Both the position numbers and the translations under genes were made by a program. Below the pieces are notes generated by a model. That model saw nothing but the letters and a program-made list of their open reading frames with translations. It was not told the DNA's origin and did not search any database. Source: Fluviibacter sp039805865 (GTDB lineage Bacteria; Pseudomonadota; Gammaproteobacteria; Burkholderiales; Rhodocyclaceae). From it: a stretch of 55,736 nucleotides of DNA. The number at the start of each line of letters is the position of its first letter. Positions within the stretch are counted from its first letter, which is position 1. Below are positions 45,516 to 53,722 of this stretch, in pieces. Where the stretch lies: positions 1-55,736 of the forward strand of contig JBDLTI010000006.1 in the NCBI GenBank assembly GCA_039805865.1, in the 5' to 3' direction.

Positions 45516-46591
45516 GCGTCGATCAACGGCCAGCGTGGCTTCACTGAAAAGCTGCCCGCCGGTTTAGGGGTGGCGCCATCCACCAGCCGTAACAAACCTG
45601 CCAGTGCAATCATGGCGCCGTTATCGGTACACAAATCAAGCTCAGGGAAATAGACCGCTGCCTTGCGCCGCTTACATGCCGTGACCAACGTTTCTCGCAA
45701 ATGACGATTAGCACCCACACCGCCCGCCACAACCAGGCGCGACAAGCCGGTTTGCTTGAGTGCCTGTACGGATTTCGCCACCAGCACGTCAATAATCGCC
45801 TGCTCAACGGCTGCTGCCAATGCGGCACGCATGCGCTCGCTCAGTTCGCCCGCAGCCGTTTCCGCTTTCACTTTAGTGAGTACTGCCGTTTTTAAACCCG
45901 CAAAGCTGAATTCCAGATCCCCTGAATGCAACATGGGCCGGGGCAACTTAATCTCCGCCACCAATGCAGGATCGGCCGTTTCAGCCAGCTTCGACAGTGC
46001 CGGCCCGCCGGGATAGCCTAGCCCCAGCAACTTGGCCGTTTTATCAAAGGCCTCACCCGCCGCATCATCCAGCGTTTCACCCAGCAATTCGTACTCGCCC
46101 ACTTTGGTGACCCGCATTAACTGGGTATGCCCACCGGAAACCAGCAATGCCACAAACGGGAACTCGGGCGGTGTCGATGCCAGCAGCGGAGACAACAGAT
46201 GGCCTTCCAGGTGATGCACTGGCAACACAGGCTTTTCAAGCGCGAAGGCGAGAGCTTCGGCAAATGCACTACCCACCAACAAGGCGCCCGCTAGACCCGG
46301 CCCGGAGGTGTAGGCAATGGCATCAACATCATCCAGCGGTATATTCGCCTCTGCCAGTGCCTGCCTTAGTAGCGGCACCACCCGCCGGATATGATCTCGC
46401 GACGCCAGTTCCGGCACCACGCCGCCGTAGGCCGCATGCATGGCTACCTGAGTATGCAGCGCTTGCCCCAGCAAACGGGGCGTACCACTAAGGGCATCCA
46501 GGGTCACCAACGCCACGCCAGTCTCGTCACAGGAGGATTCAACCCCCAGCACGATAGGCGGTTTGCGTAGATTGGAAACGGCTTGATTCAT
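45512..46591 (-). CDS. tsaD: tRNA N6-threonylcarbamoyladenosine transferase TsaD
   Basis: Catalytic subunit of the TsaBDE complex, which adds threonylcarbamoyl to A37 of tRNAs reading ANN codons. The iron-binding histidines are in HHLEGHLLSPL (about residues 121-131), and the ATP-binding stretches GVESSCDETGVALV and LVVAGGVGANRHLRE are present. The 359-residue length is slightly longer than E. coli TsaD (337). It is divergent from rpsU with 151 bp between starts, the standard tsaD/rpsU arrangement. Confidence 0.97.
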   Translation of the reverse strand: MNQAVSNLRKPPIVLGVESSCDETGVALVTLDALSGTPRLLGQALHTQVAMHAAYGGVVPELASRDHIRRVVPLLRQALAEANIPLDDVDAIAYTSGPGLAGALLVGSAFAEALAFALEKPVLPVHHLEGHLLSPLLASTPPEFPFVALLVSGGHTQLMRVTKVGEYELLGETLDDAAGEAFDKTAKLLGLGYPGGPALSKLAETADPALVAEIKLPRPMLHSGDLEFSFAGLKTAVLTKVKAETAAGELSERMRAALAAAVEQAIIDVLVAKSVQALKQTGLSRLVVAGGVGANRHLRETLVTACKRRKAAVYFPELDLCTDNGAMIALAGLLRLVDGATPKPAGSFSVKPRWPLIDA

Positions 46592-46633
46592 GGGGCGCTA
46601 TTGTAACGACTTCAGGCGCATCCACAGGAATAT

Positions 46634-46662
46634 TTGGAATTTTCGGTGTTTTGTCGTAGACT
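46634..46662 (+). promoter_or_regulatory. Possible rpsU promoter
   Basis: TTGGAA (46634-46639) and TAGACT (46657-46662) are 17 bp apart, each matching the sigma-70 consensus at 4 of 6 positions, about 80 bp before the rpsU start. Moderate match only. Confidence 0.35.
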
Positions 46663-46742
46663 AGTCAGTTCTACAGATTTCATCCCCTGATCGGGCACAT
46701 GTTTTAGCCGGATCAGCACTCAAAATAATTGGAGTTGATTGA

Positions 46743-46955
46743 ATGCCTAGCGTTCGCGTAAAAGAAAATGAGCCGTTCGAAGTCGCCATGCGCCGCTTCA
46801 AGCGCACAGTCGAAAAAACCGGTCTGCTGACCGAACTGCGCGCTCGTGAGTTCTACGAAAAGCCGACAGCTGAGCGTAAGCGCAAGCTGGCAGCTGCTGT
46901 AAAGCGTCTGCACAAGCGTCTGCGCAGCCAACAGCTGCCACGCAAGCTCTACTAA
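46743..46955 (+). CDS. rpsU: 30S ribosomal protein S21
   Basis: Small basic protein of the 30S subunit needed for initiation on many mRNAs. The 70-residue sequence (MPSVRVKENEPFEVAMRRFK at its start) matches bacterial S21 along its full length and ends in a basic tail. GGAG lies upstream of the ATG at good spacing. It is the first gene of the macromolecular synthesis cluster rpsU-yqeY-dnaG-rpoD; a hairpin with T-run lies just after it. Confidence 0.98.
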   Translation: MPSVRVKENEPFEVAMRRFKRTVEKTGLLTELRAREFYEKPTAERKRKLAAAVKRLHKRLRSQQLPRKLY

Positions 46956-46985
46956 TTACAGAGCGTTTCGCAAGAATCAGGCAAA

Positions 46986-47010
46986 GCCGCCGGTTACCCC
47001 GGCGGCTTTT
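46986..47010 (+). terminator. Terminator or attenuator after rpsU
   Basis: GCCGCCGG (46986-46993) and CCGGCGGC (46999-47006) form an 8-bp GC-rich stem with a 5-nt loop, followed by TTTT, GCCG and TTTT. It lies 35 bp before yqeY and would let rpsU be made in excess of the downstream genes. Confidence 0.75.
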
Positions 47011-47045
47011 GCCGTTTTAATACCCCTCTCCTGATTGAGCCCCTC

Positions 47046-47501
47046 ATGACTACGACCAGCCTCAAAGACCGCATCCAGGACGACATGAAAGCCGCCATGA
47101 AGGCGCGCGAAACTGGGCGCCTCAACGCCATCCGCCTGCTGATGGCCGCGATTAAACAGCGCGAAGTTGATGAGCGGATCACCCTGGATGACGCCGCTGT
47201 GGCCGCCGTGATCGACAAACTCATCAAGCAGCGCCGTGACAGTATCAATCAGTATGAACAAGCCGGTCGGGAAGATCTGGCTGCGGCTGAACGCGCCGAA
47301 ATCGACGTGCTCGCCCCATACCAACCCGCACAACTATCGGCAGAAGAAGTGGATGCTGCGGTTAAAGCCGCGATCAGCCAAACCGGAGCCGCAGGCCCTG
47401 CTGATATGGGCAAAGTCATGGGCATTCTTAAGCCACAGCTCGCCGGCAAGACCGACCTGGCAGCCGTGTCGCAACGCGTTAAAGCTGCGCTCCAGGGCTA
47501 A
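47046..47501 (+). CDS. GatB/YqeY domain-containing protein
   Basis: A 151-residue protein of the YqeY family, related to the tRNA-binding tail domain of GatB. The N-terminal segment LKDRIQDDMKAAMKARE and the C-terminal DMGKVMGILKPQLAGKTDL are characteristic. The molecular role is not well established; a part in tRNA-dependent amidation or tRNA binding is assumed from the GatB relation. It lies between rpsU and dnaG, a position held in many proteobacteria, with dnaG starting 21 bp after its stop. Confidence 0.93.
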   Translation: MTTTSLKDRIQDDMKAAMKARETGRLNAIRLLMAAIKQREVDERITLDDAAVAAVIDKLIKQRRDSINQYEQAGREDLAAAERAEIDVLAPYQPAQLSAEEVDAAVKAAISQTGAAGPADMGKVMGILKPQLAGKTDLAAVSQRVKAALQG

Positions 47502-47522
47502 AGACATCCGCAGGCTACCGAG

Positions 47523-49298
47523 ATGATTCCCGAATCCTTTATCCAGGAGCTGCTTGCCCGTACGGATATCGTCGAGATCATCGACCGCGTTGTGCCGCTT
47601 AAAAAAGCCGGCGCCAATTACGCGGCCTGCTGCCCGTTTCACAAAGAGAAGTCACCCTCCTTCACCGTTAGCCCCAGCAAGCAGTTTTATCACTGCTTCG
47701 GTTGCGGCGCCCACGGCACGGCCATTGGCTTTCTTATGGAGCACCAGGGGCTCAGCTTCCCGGATGCCATCGAAGATCTGGCGCGTCATTGCGGTTTATC
47801 CGTACCGCAGGAAGACAACGACAAATCCTTCCGTAAATCGGCACCCAACAGCGAAGAAGGCCCTTCGCTGCTTGACGTGATGCTCAAAGCACACAAGTTC
47901 TATCGGGACGAGCTTAAAAAATCGCCACGTGCCATCAACTACCTCAAGGGTCGCGGGCTGACGGGTGAAATTGCCGCCCGCTTTGGCATTGGCTATGCAC
48001 CGGATGGGTGGCAGAACCTGCGCCCTAGCTTTCCTGAATACGACACACCTGGCTTTCAGTCGTTACTCAAAGCCGGCCTGGTGATTGAGAACGAGCAGAA
48101 ACGTCGCTACGACCGTTTTCGTGATCGGATCATGTTCCCGATTCTCGACCAGAAGGGCCAGGTCATTGCCTTTGGTGGGCGCATTCTCGATCAGGGCGAA
48201 CCCAAATACCTGAACTCACCCGAAACACCACTCTTTGAAAAAGGCCGCGAAGTCTTCGGCTTACCGCAGGCCCGCGAAGTTTGTCGCCAGACAGACACGG
48301 TTATCGTTGTCGAAGGTTATATGGATGTCGTGGCGCTCGCCCAACACGGCATCGGCAATGCGGTAGCGACACTCGGTACAGCGACGACTACCACGCATGT
48401 ACGCAAACTCTTGCGCATGGTCGACCGGGTGGTTTTCTGCTTTGATGGCGACGCGGCCGGTCGCAAAGCGGCCTGGCGCGCTTTGGAAAATAGTCTGGAA
48501 GCTCTGGCCGAACAGAAGGTTCTGGCGTTTGCCTTTCTACCTCCGGAGCACGACCCCGATAGCTATGTACGAGATCTAGGAAAAGAGGCCTTCCAGGCCG
48601 CTATCGACAGAGCAACACCGCTTTCGGAGTTTCTGCTGCAGACCCTGGCCAGCCATGTCGATCTCACCAGCGCCGAGGGCCGCGCCAAACTGCTCGGCGA
48701 AGCCAAACCCTTGCTGCAAAAAATACAGACGCCGATGCTGCGTTTGCAGATCGTTAAACAGCTGGCTGAAAAAACCGGCCTACAACCGAGCGAAGTGGAG
48801 CGTGGCTGCGAGCTCTCTCGCCAGGCGGCTACCCAAAGTAGCGCGCCTGCCCGCGCCCCAAGACAAGCACCATCCATGCTCAGACGTCTCTTGCGCGTTC
48901 TGGTGCAAGCCCCCGAACTTACCGGCACGATCAAACCTTCTTTGCTGGCCACATTGCCGAGCAATGATCCCTTGGTGGTCAGTTTGAACCGGCTCCTACC
49001 GCACCTCGCGATGAATCCGCAGCCATCGGAATTACTCGAGCGCCTGCGCGGTTCAGAAGACGCCCCCCTTTTGGCAGAGATTTTTGCCAGTTTGCTCAGC
49101 GAACCCCTTGAAAAAGAAGCCCTGGGCGCAGAACTGGAAGGCATCGTTGCCCAGATGGAGCGCGATCAGCTAGACGCCGAGCTGTCTGCCCTGCAACAGG
49201 CAGCGCAGCGTGGCTCACTGAGCGCCCCGGAAAAAACGCGATACGCAGAGCTCCTGCAAACCCTGCAACAGCTGGGCAGAACAGGGCGCCGACGCTGA
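47523..49298 (+). CDS. dnaG: DNA primase
   Basis: Makes RNA primers for the lagging strand. The N-terminal zinc-binding domain has CCPFHKEKSPSF and HCFGCGAHGT (about residues 40-68). The RNA polymerase core with TOPRIM motif follows (VIVVEGYMDVVAL, then VVFCFDGDAAGRKAAWRAL, about residues 258-325). The C-terminal DnaB-interaction domain extends to 591. An Ala/Pro/Arg/Gln-rich linker lies at about residues 438-455. The gene precedes rpoD by about 90 bp, in the classic rpsU-dnaG-rpoD order. Confidence 0.97.
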   Translation: MIPESFIQELLARTDIVEIIDRVVPLKKAGANYAACCPFHKEKSPSFTVSPSKQFYHCFGCGAHGTAIGFLMEHQGLSFPDAIEDLARHCGLSVPQEDNDKSFRKSAPNSEEGPSLLDVMLKAHKFYRDELKKSPRAINYLKGRGLTGEIAARFGIGYAPDGWQNLRPSFPEYDTPGFQSLLKAGLVIENEQKRRYDRFRDRIMFPILDQKGQVIAFGGRILDQGEPKYLNSPETPLFEKGREVFGLPQAREVCRQTDTVIVVEGYMDVVALAQHGIGNAVATLGTATTTTHVRKLLRMVDRVVFCFDGDAAGRKAAWRALENSLEALAEQKVLAFAFLPPEHDPDSYVRDLGKEAFQAAIDRATPLSEFLLQTLASHVDLTSAEGRAKLLGEAKPLLQKIQTPMLRLQIVKQLAEKTGLQPSEVERGCELSRQAATQSSAPARAPRQAPSMLRRLLRVLVQAPELTGTIKPSLLATLPSNDPLVVSLNRLLPHLAMNPQPSELLERLRGSEDAPLLAEIFASLLSEPLEKEALGAELEGIVAQMERDQLDAELSALQQAAQRGSLSAPEKTRYAELLQTLQQLGRTGRRR

Positions 49299-49311
49299 TC
49301 TGGCACGGATC

Positions 49312-49345
49312 TTGCCTAGAAATTAGGCTAATTTTCGTGTATAAT
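49312..49345 (+). promoter_or_regulatory. rpoD promoter region with hairpin
   Basis: A perfect TATAAT is at 49340-49345, about 45 bp before the rpoD start. No good -35 stands at 17 bp; TTGCCT at 49312-49317 is 22 bp upstream. GCCTA (49314-49318) and TAGGC (49324-49328) form a small inverted repeat over the expected -35, possibly an operator. Confidence 0.5.
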
Positions 49346-49389
49346 TAAAGGTTTACTGTATTTCTACTTGACTCAAGAGGGAGCGTATT

Positions 49390-52050
49390 TTGTCGAACTG
49401 GAAACTGACGCTTAACCCTCATGTTCAACCCTCGCGTCGCAAAGATGCTACGGATGCTGCTATGGCCACCAAACCCAAGACTGCTGCAAAGAAAACCGCC
49501 AAACCTGTCGCCAAGAGTGCGCCAGCCAAAAAAGTTGCGGTTAAAGCCAGCAAACCCGCGGCCAAGCCTGTGAGCAAATCTGTTGCGAAAGCACCAGTAA
49601 AAAAAGCACCTGCCAAGGTTACGCCAGCCAAAAAGCCGGTCGCCAAACCTGTGGCCAAAACAACTAAACCCGCCGCCAAGCCTGTTGCCAAAAAGGCCCC
49701 GGTGAAAGCGGCTGCACCCAAGAAAACTGTGACCAAAGCGACGACAACAAAAACGACCAAGCCGGCCGCCAAAAGCAAAGCACCTGTAAAGGCTGCTGCC
49801 AAACCGGCCCCTAAGAAACCCGCCCCTAAAGCACCTGTAAAAGTTGCAGCCAAACCTACTGCCAAAAAGCCTACTGCCAAGCCGGTTGTTAAACCAGCCG
49901 CCAAGCCAGTAACCAAACCCGTGGCCAAAGCACCAGCAAAAACCGTTGCCACACCAGCGGTAACGAAGGCTGCTGCACCTGTTAAAGCCACTGCAAAAAC
50001 ACCGGTAAAAACAACGCCACCTGCCAAGGCAGAGCCTGCAAAGAAAGTTGAAGCAGAAGCCAAGCCAGCAGCCGTTGCCGCACCTGCTGTAGAAGAAGCA
50101 ACCACCGGCAAAGGCAAAGGCAAACCCAAGGGTAAAGACAGCAAACGCCTGCTGGGCACAACGGCTGTACAGCAAATCTCTCCGGAAGAGCGCAAGGCCC
50201 GCATTACTGCCCTGATCAAAATGGGCAAAGAGCGTGGCTACCTAACGCACGCCGAAATTAATGACCACCTGCCCGACACCGTGATGGAAGCCGAGCAGGT
50301 AGAAGCCATGATCACCACCTTCAATGACATGGGCATTCGTGTATTCGACGAAGCCCCTGCCGCTGAAGATATGTTGATGACCGATGCTGCTGCACCGGTC
50401 GCTGACGATGAAGCGGTTGAAGAACAAGCGGAACAAGCACTGGCTACTGTTGACGCCGAATTTGGCCGTACAACCGACCCTGTGCGCATGTACATGCGCG
50501 AAATGGGTACCGTTGAGCTGCTCACCCGCGAAGGCGAAATCGTTATCGCCAAAAAGATCGAAGGGGGTCTGCGCGACATGGTTCAAGCCATTAGCGCTTG
50601 CCCGATCGTCGTAACCGAAATCATCGACATGGCCAAAAAAGTCGCCATCGATGAAATGAAAATCGATGAACTGGTCGATGGCCTGGTTGATCTGGAAGCA
50701 GAACAGCAGATGATTGCCGCCGCTGCGGCAGCCGCTGCAGCCGCCGCCGAGGACGATGAGGAAGAGGAAGAAGACGCAGAAGAAGAGGACAGCGGCGAAG
50801 CCAAGGCTGCTGCCACAGCGGCTTCACTCGCCAAACTGAAAGAAGCTGCGCTAGAGCGTTTCGCCAAAATCGAAGCCCTACACAGCAAGGAACTGAAGGC
50901 GCTCAAAACCAAGGGCACCACAGATCCAAACTATCAGCGCGCCCGCAAGCAGATTACGGAAGAACTGCTGAACATCCGCTTCAACTCGCGCACCATTGAA
51001 AAACTGTGTGACCGGGTTCGTGCGTTGATGGATCAGATTCGTCGTGCAGAGCGCACCGTTCTATCGATCTGTGTCGATAAGTGCAACATGCCGCGTGACC
51101 ACTTCATCAAGACCTTCCCTGCCAATATCGTCAATCTGAAATGGATTGAAAAGGAAGTGGCCAATGCCCCGAAACACGTTCAGGGCATTCTCGAGCGCAA
51201 TGTTCCGGCCGTACACGAATGGCAGAAAAAGTTGATCGCCATGGAAGAGAACCTTGGCATCACGCTGGCCGAAGTGCGCGAGATCAACAAGCAAATGACC
51301 AAGGGTGAACGTCACGCACGCGCCGCCAAGAAGGAAATGACCGAAGCCAACCTGCGCCTCGTCATCTCCATCGCCAAGAAGTACACCAACCGCGGCCTGC
51401 AATTCCTGGATTTGATCCAGGAAGGCAACATCGGTCTGATGAAGGCTGTAGACAAATTCGAATACCGCCGCGGTTACAAGTTCTCGACCTATGCCACCTG
51501 GTGGATTCGTCAGGCCATCACGCGTTCTATCGCTGACCAGGCTCGCACGATCCGTATCCCGGTGCACATGATCGAAACCATCAACAAGATGAATCGCATC
51601 TCGCGTCAGATTTTGCAGGAAACCGGTTTTGAACCGGATCCCGCAACGCTGGCCATCAAGATGGAAATGCCGGAAGACAAAATCCGCAAGATCCTCAAGA
51701 TTGCCAAGGAACCGATCTCCATGGAAACACCGATCGGTGACGACGACGATTCGCATCTGGGCGACTTCATCGAAGACCAGGCCACCTTGTCACCTCTGGA
51801 AGCAGCGATGAACGCCAGCTTGCATACAGTAACTAAAGACATCCTGGACAGCCTGACGCAAAGGGAAGCCAAAGTTCTGCGTATGCGTTTCGGCATCGAA
51901 ATGAACACCGACCACACGCTGGAAGAAGTGGGCAAACAGTTTGACGTTACACGCGAGCGTATCCGTCAGATCGAAGCCAAGGCACTACGCAAGCTGCGCC
52001 ACCCTTCCCGTTCGGATAAGCTGCGCAGCTTCGTTGACACCAACAATTAA
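49390..52050 (+). CDS. rpoD: RNA polymerase primary sigma factor (sigma-70)
   Basis: Housekeeping sigma factor. The first 220 or so residues are an unusual Lys/Ala/Pro-rich repeat tail resembling histone H1. Region 1.1 follows (about 265-330), region 1.2 (TDPVRMYMREMGTVELLTREGE, conserved part PVRMYMREMG), and an acidic/poly-Ala insertion (about 440-470). Regions 2 (from residue 652: EANLRLVISIAKKYTNRG), 3 and 4 (VTRERIRQIEAKALRKLRHP) complete the protein. TTG 49390 is chosen because GAGGGAG lies 6-9 bases upstream. ATG 49462 is in frame and gives the more usual start MATKPKTAAKK but lacks a Shine-Dalgarno. A tRNA gene and a strong terminator follow. Confidence 0.96.
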   Translation: MSNWKLTLNPHVQPSRRKDATDAAMATKPKTAAKKTAKPVAKSAPAKKVAVKASKPAAKPVSKSVAKAPVKKAPAKVTPAKKPVAKPVAKTTKPAAKPVAKKAPVKAAAPKKTVTKATTTKTTKPAAKSKAPVKAAAKPAPKKPAPKAPVKVAAKPTAKKPTAKPVVKPAAKPVTKPVAKAPAKTVATPAVTKAAAPVKATAKTPVKTTPPAKAEPAKKVEAEAKPAAVAAPAVEEATTGKGKGKPKGKDSKRLLGTTAVQQISPEERKARITALIKMGKERGYLTHAEINDHLPDTVMEAEQVEAMITTFNDMGIRVFDEAPAAEDMLMTDAAAPVADDEAVEEQAEQALATVDAEFGRTTDPVRMYMREMGTVELLTREGEIVIAKKIEGGLRDMVQAISACPIVVTEIIDMAKKVAIDEMKIDELVDGLVDLEAEQQMIAAAAAAAAAAAEDDEEEEEDAEEEDSGEAKAAATAASLAKLKEAALERFAKIEALHSKELKALKTKGTTDPNYQRARKQITEELLNIRFNSRTIEKLCDRVRALMDQIRRAERTVLSICVDKCNMPRDHFIKTFPANIVNLKWIEKEVANAPKHVQGILERNVPAVHEWQKKLIAMEENLGITLAEVREINKQMTKGERHARAAKKEMTEANLRLVISIAKKYTNRGLQFLDLIQEGNIGLMKAVDKFEYRRGYKFSTYATWWIRQAITRSIADQARTIRIPVHMIETINKMNRISRQILQETGFEPDPATLAIKMEMPEDKIRKILKIAKEPISMETPIGDDDDSHLGDFIEDQATLSPLEAAMNASLHTVTKDILDSLTQREAKVLRMRFGIEMNTDHTLEEVGKQFDVTRERIRQIEAKALRKLRHPSRSDKLRSFVDTNN

Positions 52051-52059
52051 GGTTTAACC

Positions 52060-52138
52060 GGGCCGCTAGCTCATGCTTGGTTAGAGCAGCAGACTCATAA
52101 TCTGTTGGTGCTGTGTTCGACTCACAGGCGGCCCACCA
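52060..52138 (+). tRNA. tRNA with CAT anticodon (Ile2 or elongator Met)
   Basis: The cloverleaf is complete. It has acceptor stem GGGCCGC/GCGGCCC with encoded ACCA, D arm GCTC...GAGC, anticodon stem GCAGA/TCTGT around loop CTCATAA (anticodon CAT), and T arm CTGTG-TTCGACT-CACAG. It is not the initiator, since the first base pair G1-C72 is matched. The C4-G69 and C5-G68 pairs favour tRNA-Ile2, whose C34 is changed to lysidine by TilS, but elongator Met cannot be excluded. It begins 9 bp after the rpoD stop. Confidence 0.93.
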
Positions 52139-52145
52139 AAAAAAG

Positions 52146-52181
52146 AAACCACTAAGGTCAGAAAACCTTAGTGGTTTTTTT
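52146..52181 (+). terminator. Rho-independent terminator after rpoD-tRNA
   Basis: AAACCACTAAGG (52146-52157) and CCTTAGTGGTTT (52166-52177) form a perfect 12-bp stem with an 8-nt loop, running into a T-run. It closes the rpoD-tRNA transcript. Confidence 0.92.
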
Positions 52182-52298
52182 ACATCTTGAGGTCGTCTTT
52201 TGCTAATTGAATCATGCTTCGCGCTATGCGCTCCATTCCTGTTAAGATTTTCTTAGTAAACAAAGCCTCCGCGATCACCATCTGAGCCCCTTGAAATT

Positions 52299-52673
52299 AT
52301 GAGATTTACTCGTAGACTTTTACCATTAGCATTGCTCCTTATGGCGGCAGGTGCACATGCTATAGAAGTCGACTGCAGCATCACCGTCAGATCTGAACCA
52401 CAGACTTTGGCGATTAGTCTCTCAAAGACTCCGTACGATTTAACAAAGATTGATTTTGACAACGGATTCCGATTCGCTGGACAGGTTCTGGAAAATCCAT
52501 TGAGACTGAAGACCTATACATACTTCGATTCAAAAGATCGGTACGTGCTCATTCACGAAAGCATCGTCCCTCTGAATGTTGAGTCATGCGGAAAACCGAT
52601 CGGCGACAACACGGTTTATTCGCCAAGACTTGAGAATGAACTTTCCTGCAGTTGCCAATTGAAATGTGAGTAA
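52299..52673 (+). CDS. Secreted Cys-containing protein of unknown function
   Basis: I do not recognise this family. The 124-residue product has a clear signal peptide (MRFTRRLLPLALLLMAAGAHA, cleavage about residue 20), then about 100 mature residues that look beta-rich. It has five cysteines (C25, C97 and a C-terminal group SCSCQLKC), so disulfides or metal binding in the periplasm are likely. The Shine-Dalgarno is weak. It is 3 bp upstream of the CapA-like gene, so the two form a pair. Its composition is more AT-rich than the core genes to the left. The 117 bp before it, after the terminator, show nothing recognisable. Confidence 0.7.
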   Translation: MRFTRRLLPLALLLMAAGAHAIEVDCSITVRSEPQTLAISLSKTPYDLTKIDFDNGFRFAGQVLENPLRLKTYTYFDSKDRYVLIHESIVPLNVESCGKPIGDNTVYSPRLENELSCSCQLKCE

Positions 52674-52676
52674 GCC

Positions 52677-53585
52677 GTGAATCGTTTCATTCTTTCCGCT
52701 TTGCTATGTTTGTCTCAGGTGGTTTACGCTCAGAGCTCGCCCATCACCATGGCTTTTGTTGGCGACATTATGTTGGATGAAACCCCTGGGCAATACATTC
52801 GGCAAGGTAAAGACCCGTTCCAGGCATTTGCTTCGATACTAGATTCGTCGGATATCTCAATTGGCAACTTGGAATGCGCCGTCGGCACTAAGGGCAAAAG
52901 AGAAGACAAGCCATTTACGTTCATGGCTAACCCTAGAGTGCTTCCAGTGGTTAAGAAGCACTTTAGCGCCGTGTCACTCGCCAACAATCATAGTGCTGAC
53001 TTTGGTCCAGAAGCGTTCGTTCAAACAATGGCCTTGTTAGATAAAGCAGGGATCCCGTACTTTGGTGGCGGAAAAAATATAGAGGCAGCCCACCAACCCA
53101 GAATTTTTGACGTCAAGGGAAAACGGATTGCTGTTCTCGGTTATAACGAGTTTTTTCCCAGAAGTTTTGAAGCACTAGATGATCGAGCAGGCATCGCCTG
53201 GAGCGAAGATGACTATGTGGTCTACGACATCAAGCAAGCAAAGAATCGGTACAAAGCTGACTATGTCATTGTTTTCCCACATTGGGGCATCGAACATGAA
53301 AAGATTGCCTCTACGCGACAAGTTGCTCTGGCACATCTGATGATTGATAGCGGTGCAGATGCCGTGATTGGTGGGCACCCTCATGTCACCCAAAATATCG
53401 AGACTTACAAAGGGAAACCCATCTTTTACAGCTTAGGCAACTTTGTATTCAATGGCTTTGATGACGATGATTCCAACACTGGCTGGCTTGTTCGATTAAC
53501 GCTTCGAGAAGACCGTCCTATAGAGTCCGAAGTTTTCATAGCCAAATTAGACAAAAAGGGAATCCCTCAGCACGCCGGATTTTAA
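52677..53585 (+). CDS. CapA family protein (poly-gamma-glutamate capsule protein-like)
   Basis: Calcineurin-like phosphoesterase fold protein of the CapA/PgsA family. A signal peptide (MNRFILSALLCLSQVVYAQ) is followed by the metal-site motifs FVGDIMLDETPG, GNLECAVGT, SLANNHSADFGPEA, VFPHWGIEHE and IGGHPHVTQNI, all with their usual histidines and aspartates. The 302 residues make one compact domain. Translation starts at GTG 52677, 3 bp after the upstream gene. No pgsB/C or capsule genes are nearby, so polyglutamate synthesis is unlikely; stand-alone CapA proteins have unknown periplasmic roles. Confidence 0.88.
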   Translation: MNRFILSALLCLSQVVYAQSSPITMAFVGDIMLDETPGQYIRQGKDPFQAFASILDSSDISIGNLECAVGTKGKREDKPFTFMANPRVLPVVKKHFSAVSLANNHSADFGPEAFVQTMALLDKAGIPYFGGGKNIEAAHQPRIFDVKGKRIAVLGYNEFFPRSFEALDDRAGIAWSEDDYVVYDIKQAKNRYKADYVIVFPHWGIEHEKIASTRQVALAHLMIDSGADAVIGGHPHVTQNIETYKGKPIFYSLGNFVFNGFDDDDSNTGWLVRLTLREDRPIESEVFIAKLDKKGIPQHAGF

Positions 53586-53667
53586 TCTGTTGGCTAGCCA
53601 CCACATAACATCTGAGATGCGCTCTTTGTTAGTTGGGTCAACGTAACACGCTTCCTGTTGAATCAGT

Positions 53668-53683
53668 TACCTACATTTAGGTA
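53668..53683. promoter_or_regulatory. Inverted repeat upstream of nnrS
   Basis: TACCTA (53668-53673) and TAGGTA (53678-53683) are a perfect 6-bp inverted repeat with a 4-nt spacer, and a third copy TACCTA lies at 53695-53700, 23 bp before nnrS. A regulator site is plausible; it does not match an FNR box and matches NsrR poorly. The rest of the 137-bp gap shows nothing else. Confidence 0.4.
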
Positions 53684-53722
53684 TTTCTTGCACGTACCTA
53701 TTACAGGATACTAAACGTCAAG

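Noticed and set aside
49462..50110. Repeated Lys-Pro-Ala codons that look like a repeat array or CRISPR
   Set aside because: Units are short, irregular and in frame in rpoD; no constant-length spacers. It is a protein low-complexity tail.
49345..50228. Two long minus-strand open frames (267 and 276 codons) opposite the rpoD N-terminus
   Set aside because: They mirror the Lys/Ala/Pro repeats of rpoD as Gly/Ala/Phe/Cys-rich low-complexity protein, with no family resemblance and no ribosome site; artefacts of GC-rich repeats.
50716..50800. GCC/GCA and GAA/GAG runs in rpoD as a possible unstable microsatellite
   Set aside because: Codons for Ala and Glu are mixed, so the DNA is not a pure repeat; a coding acidic/Ala insertion is enough explanation.
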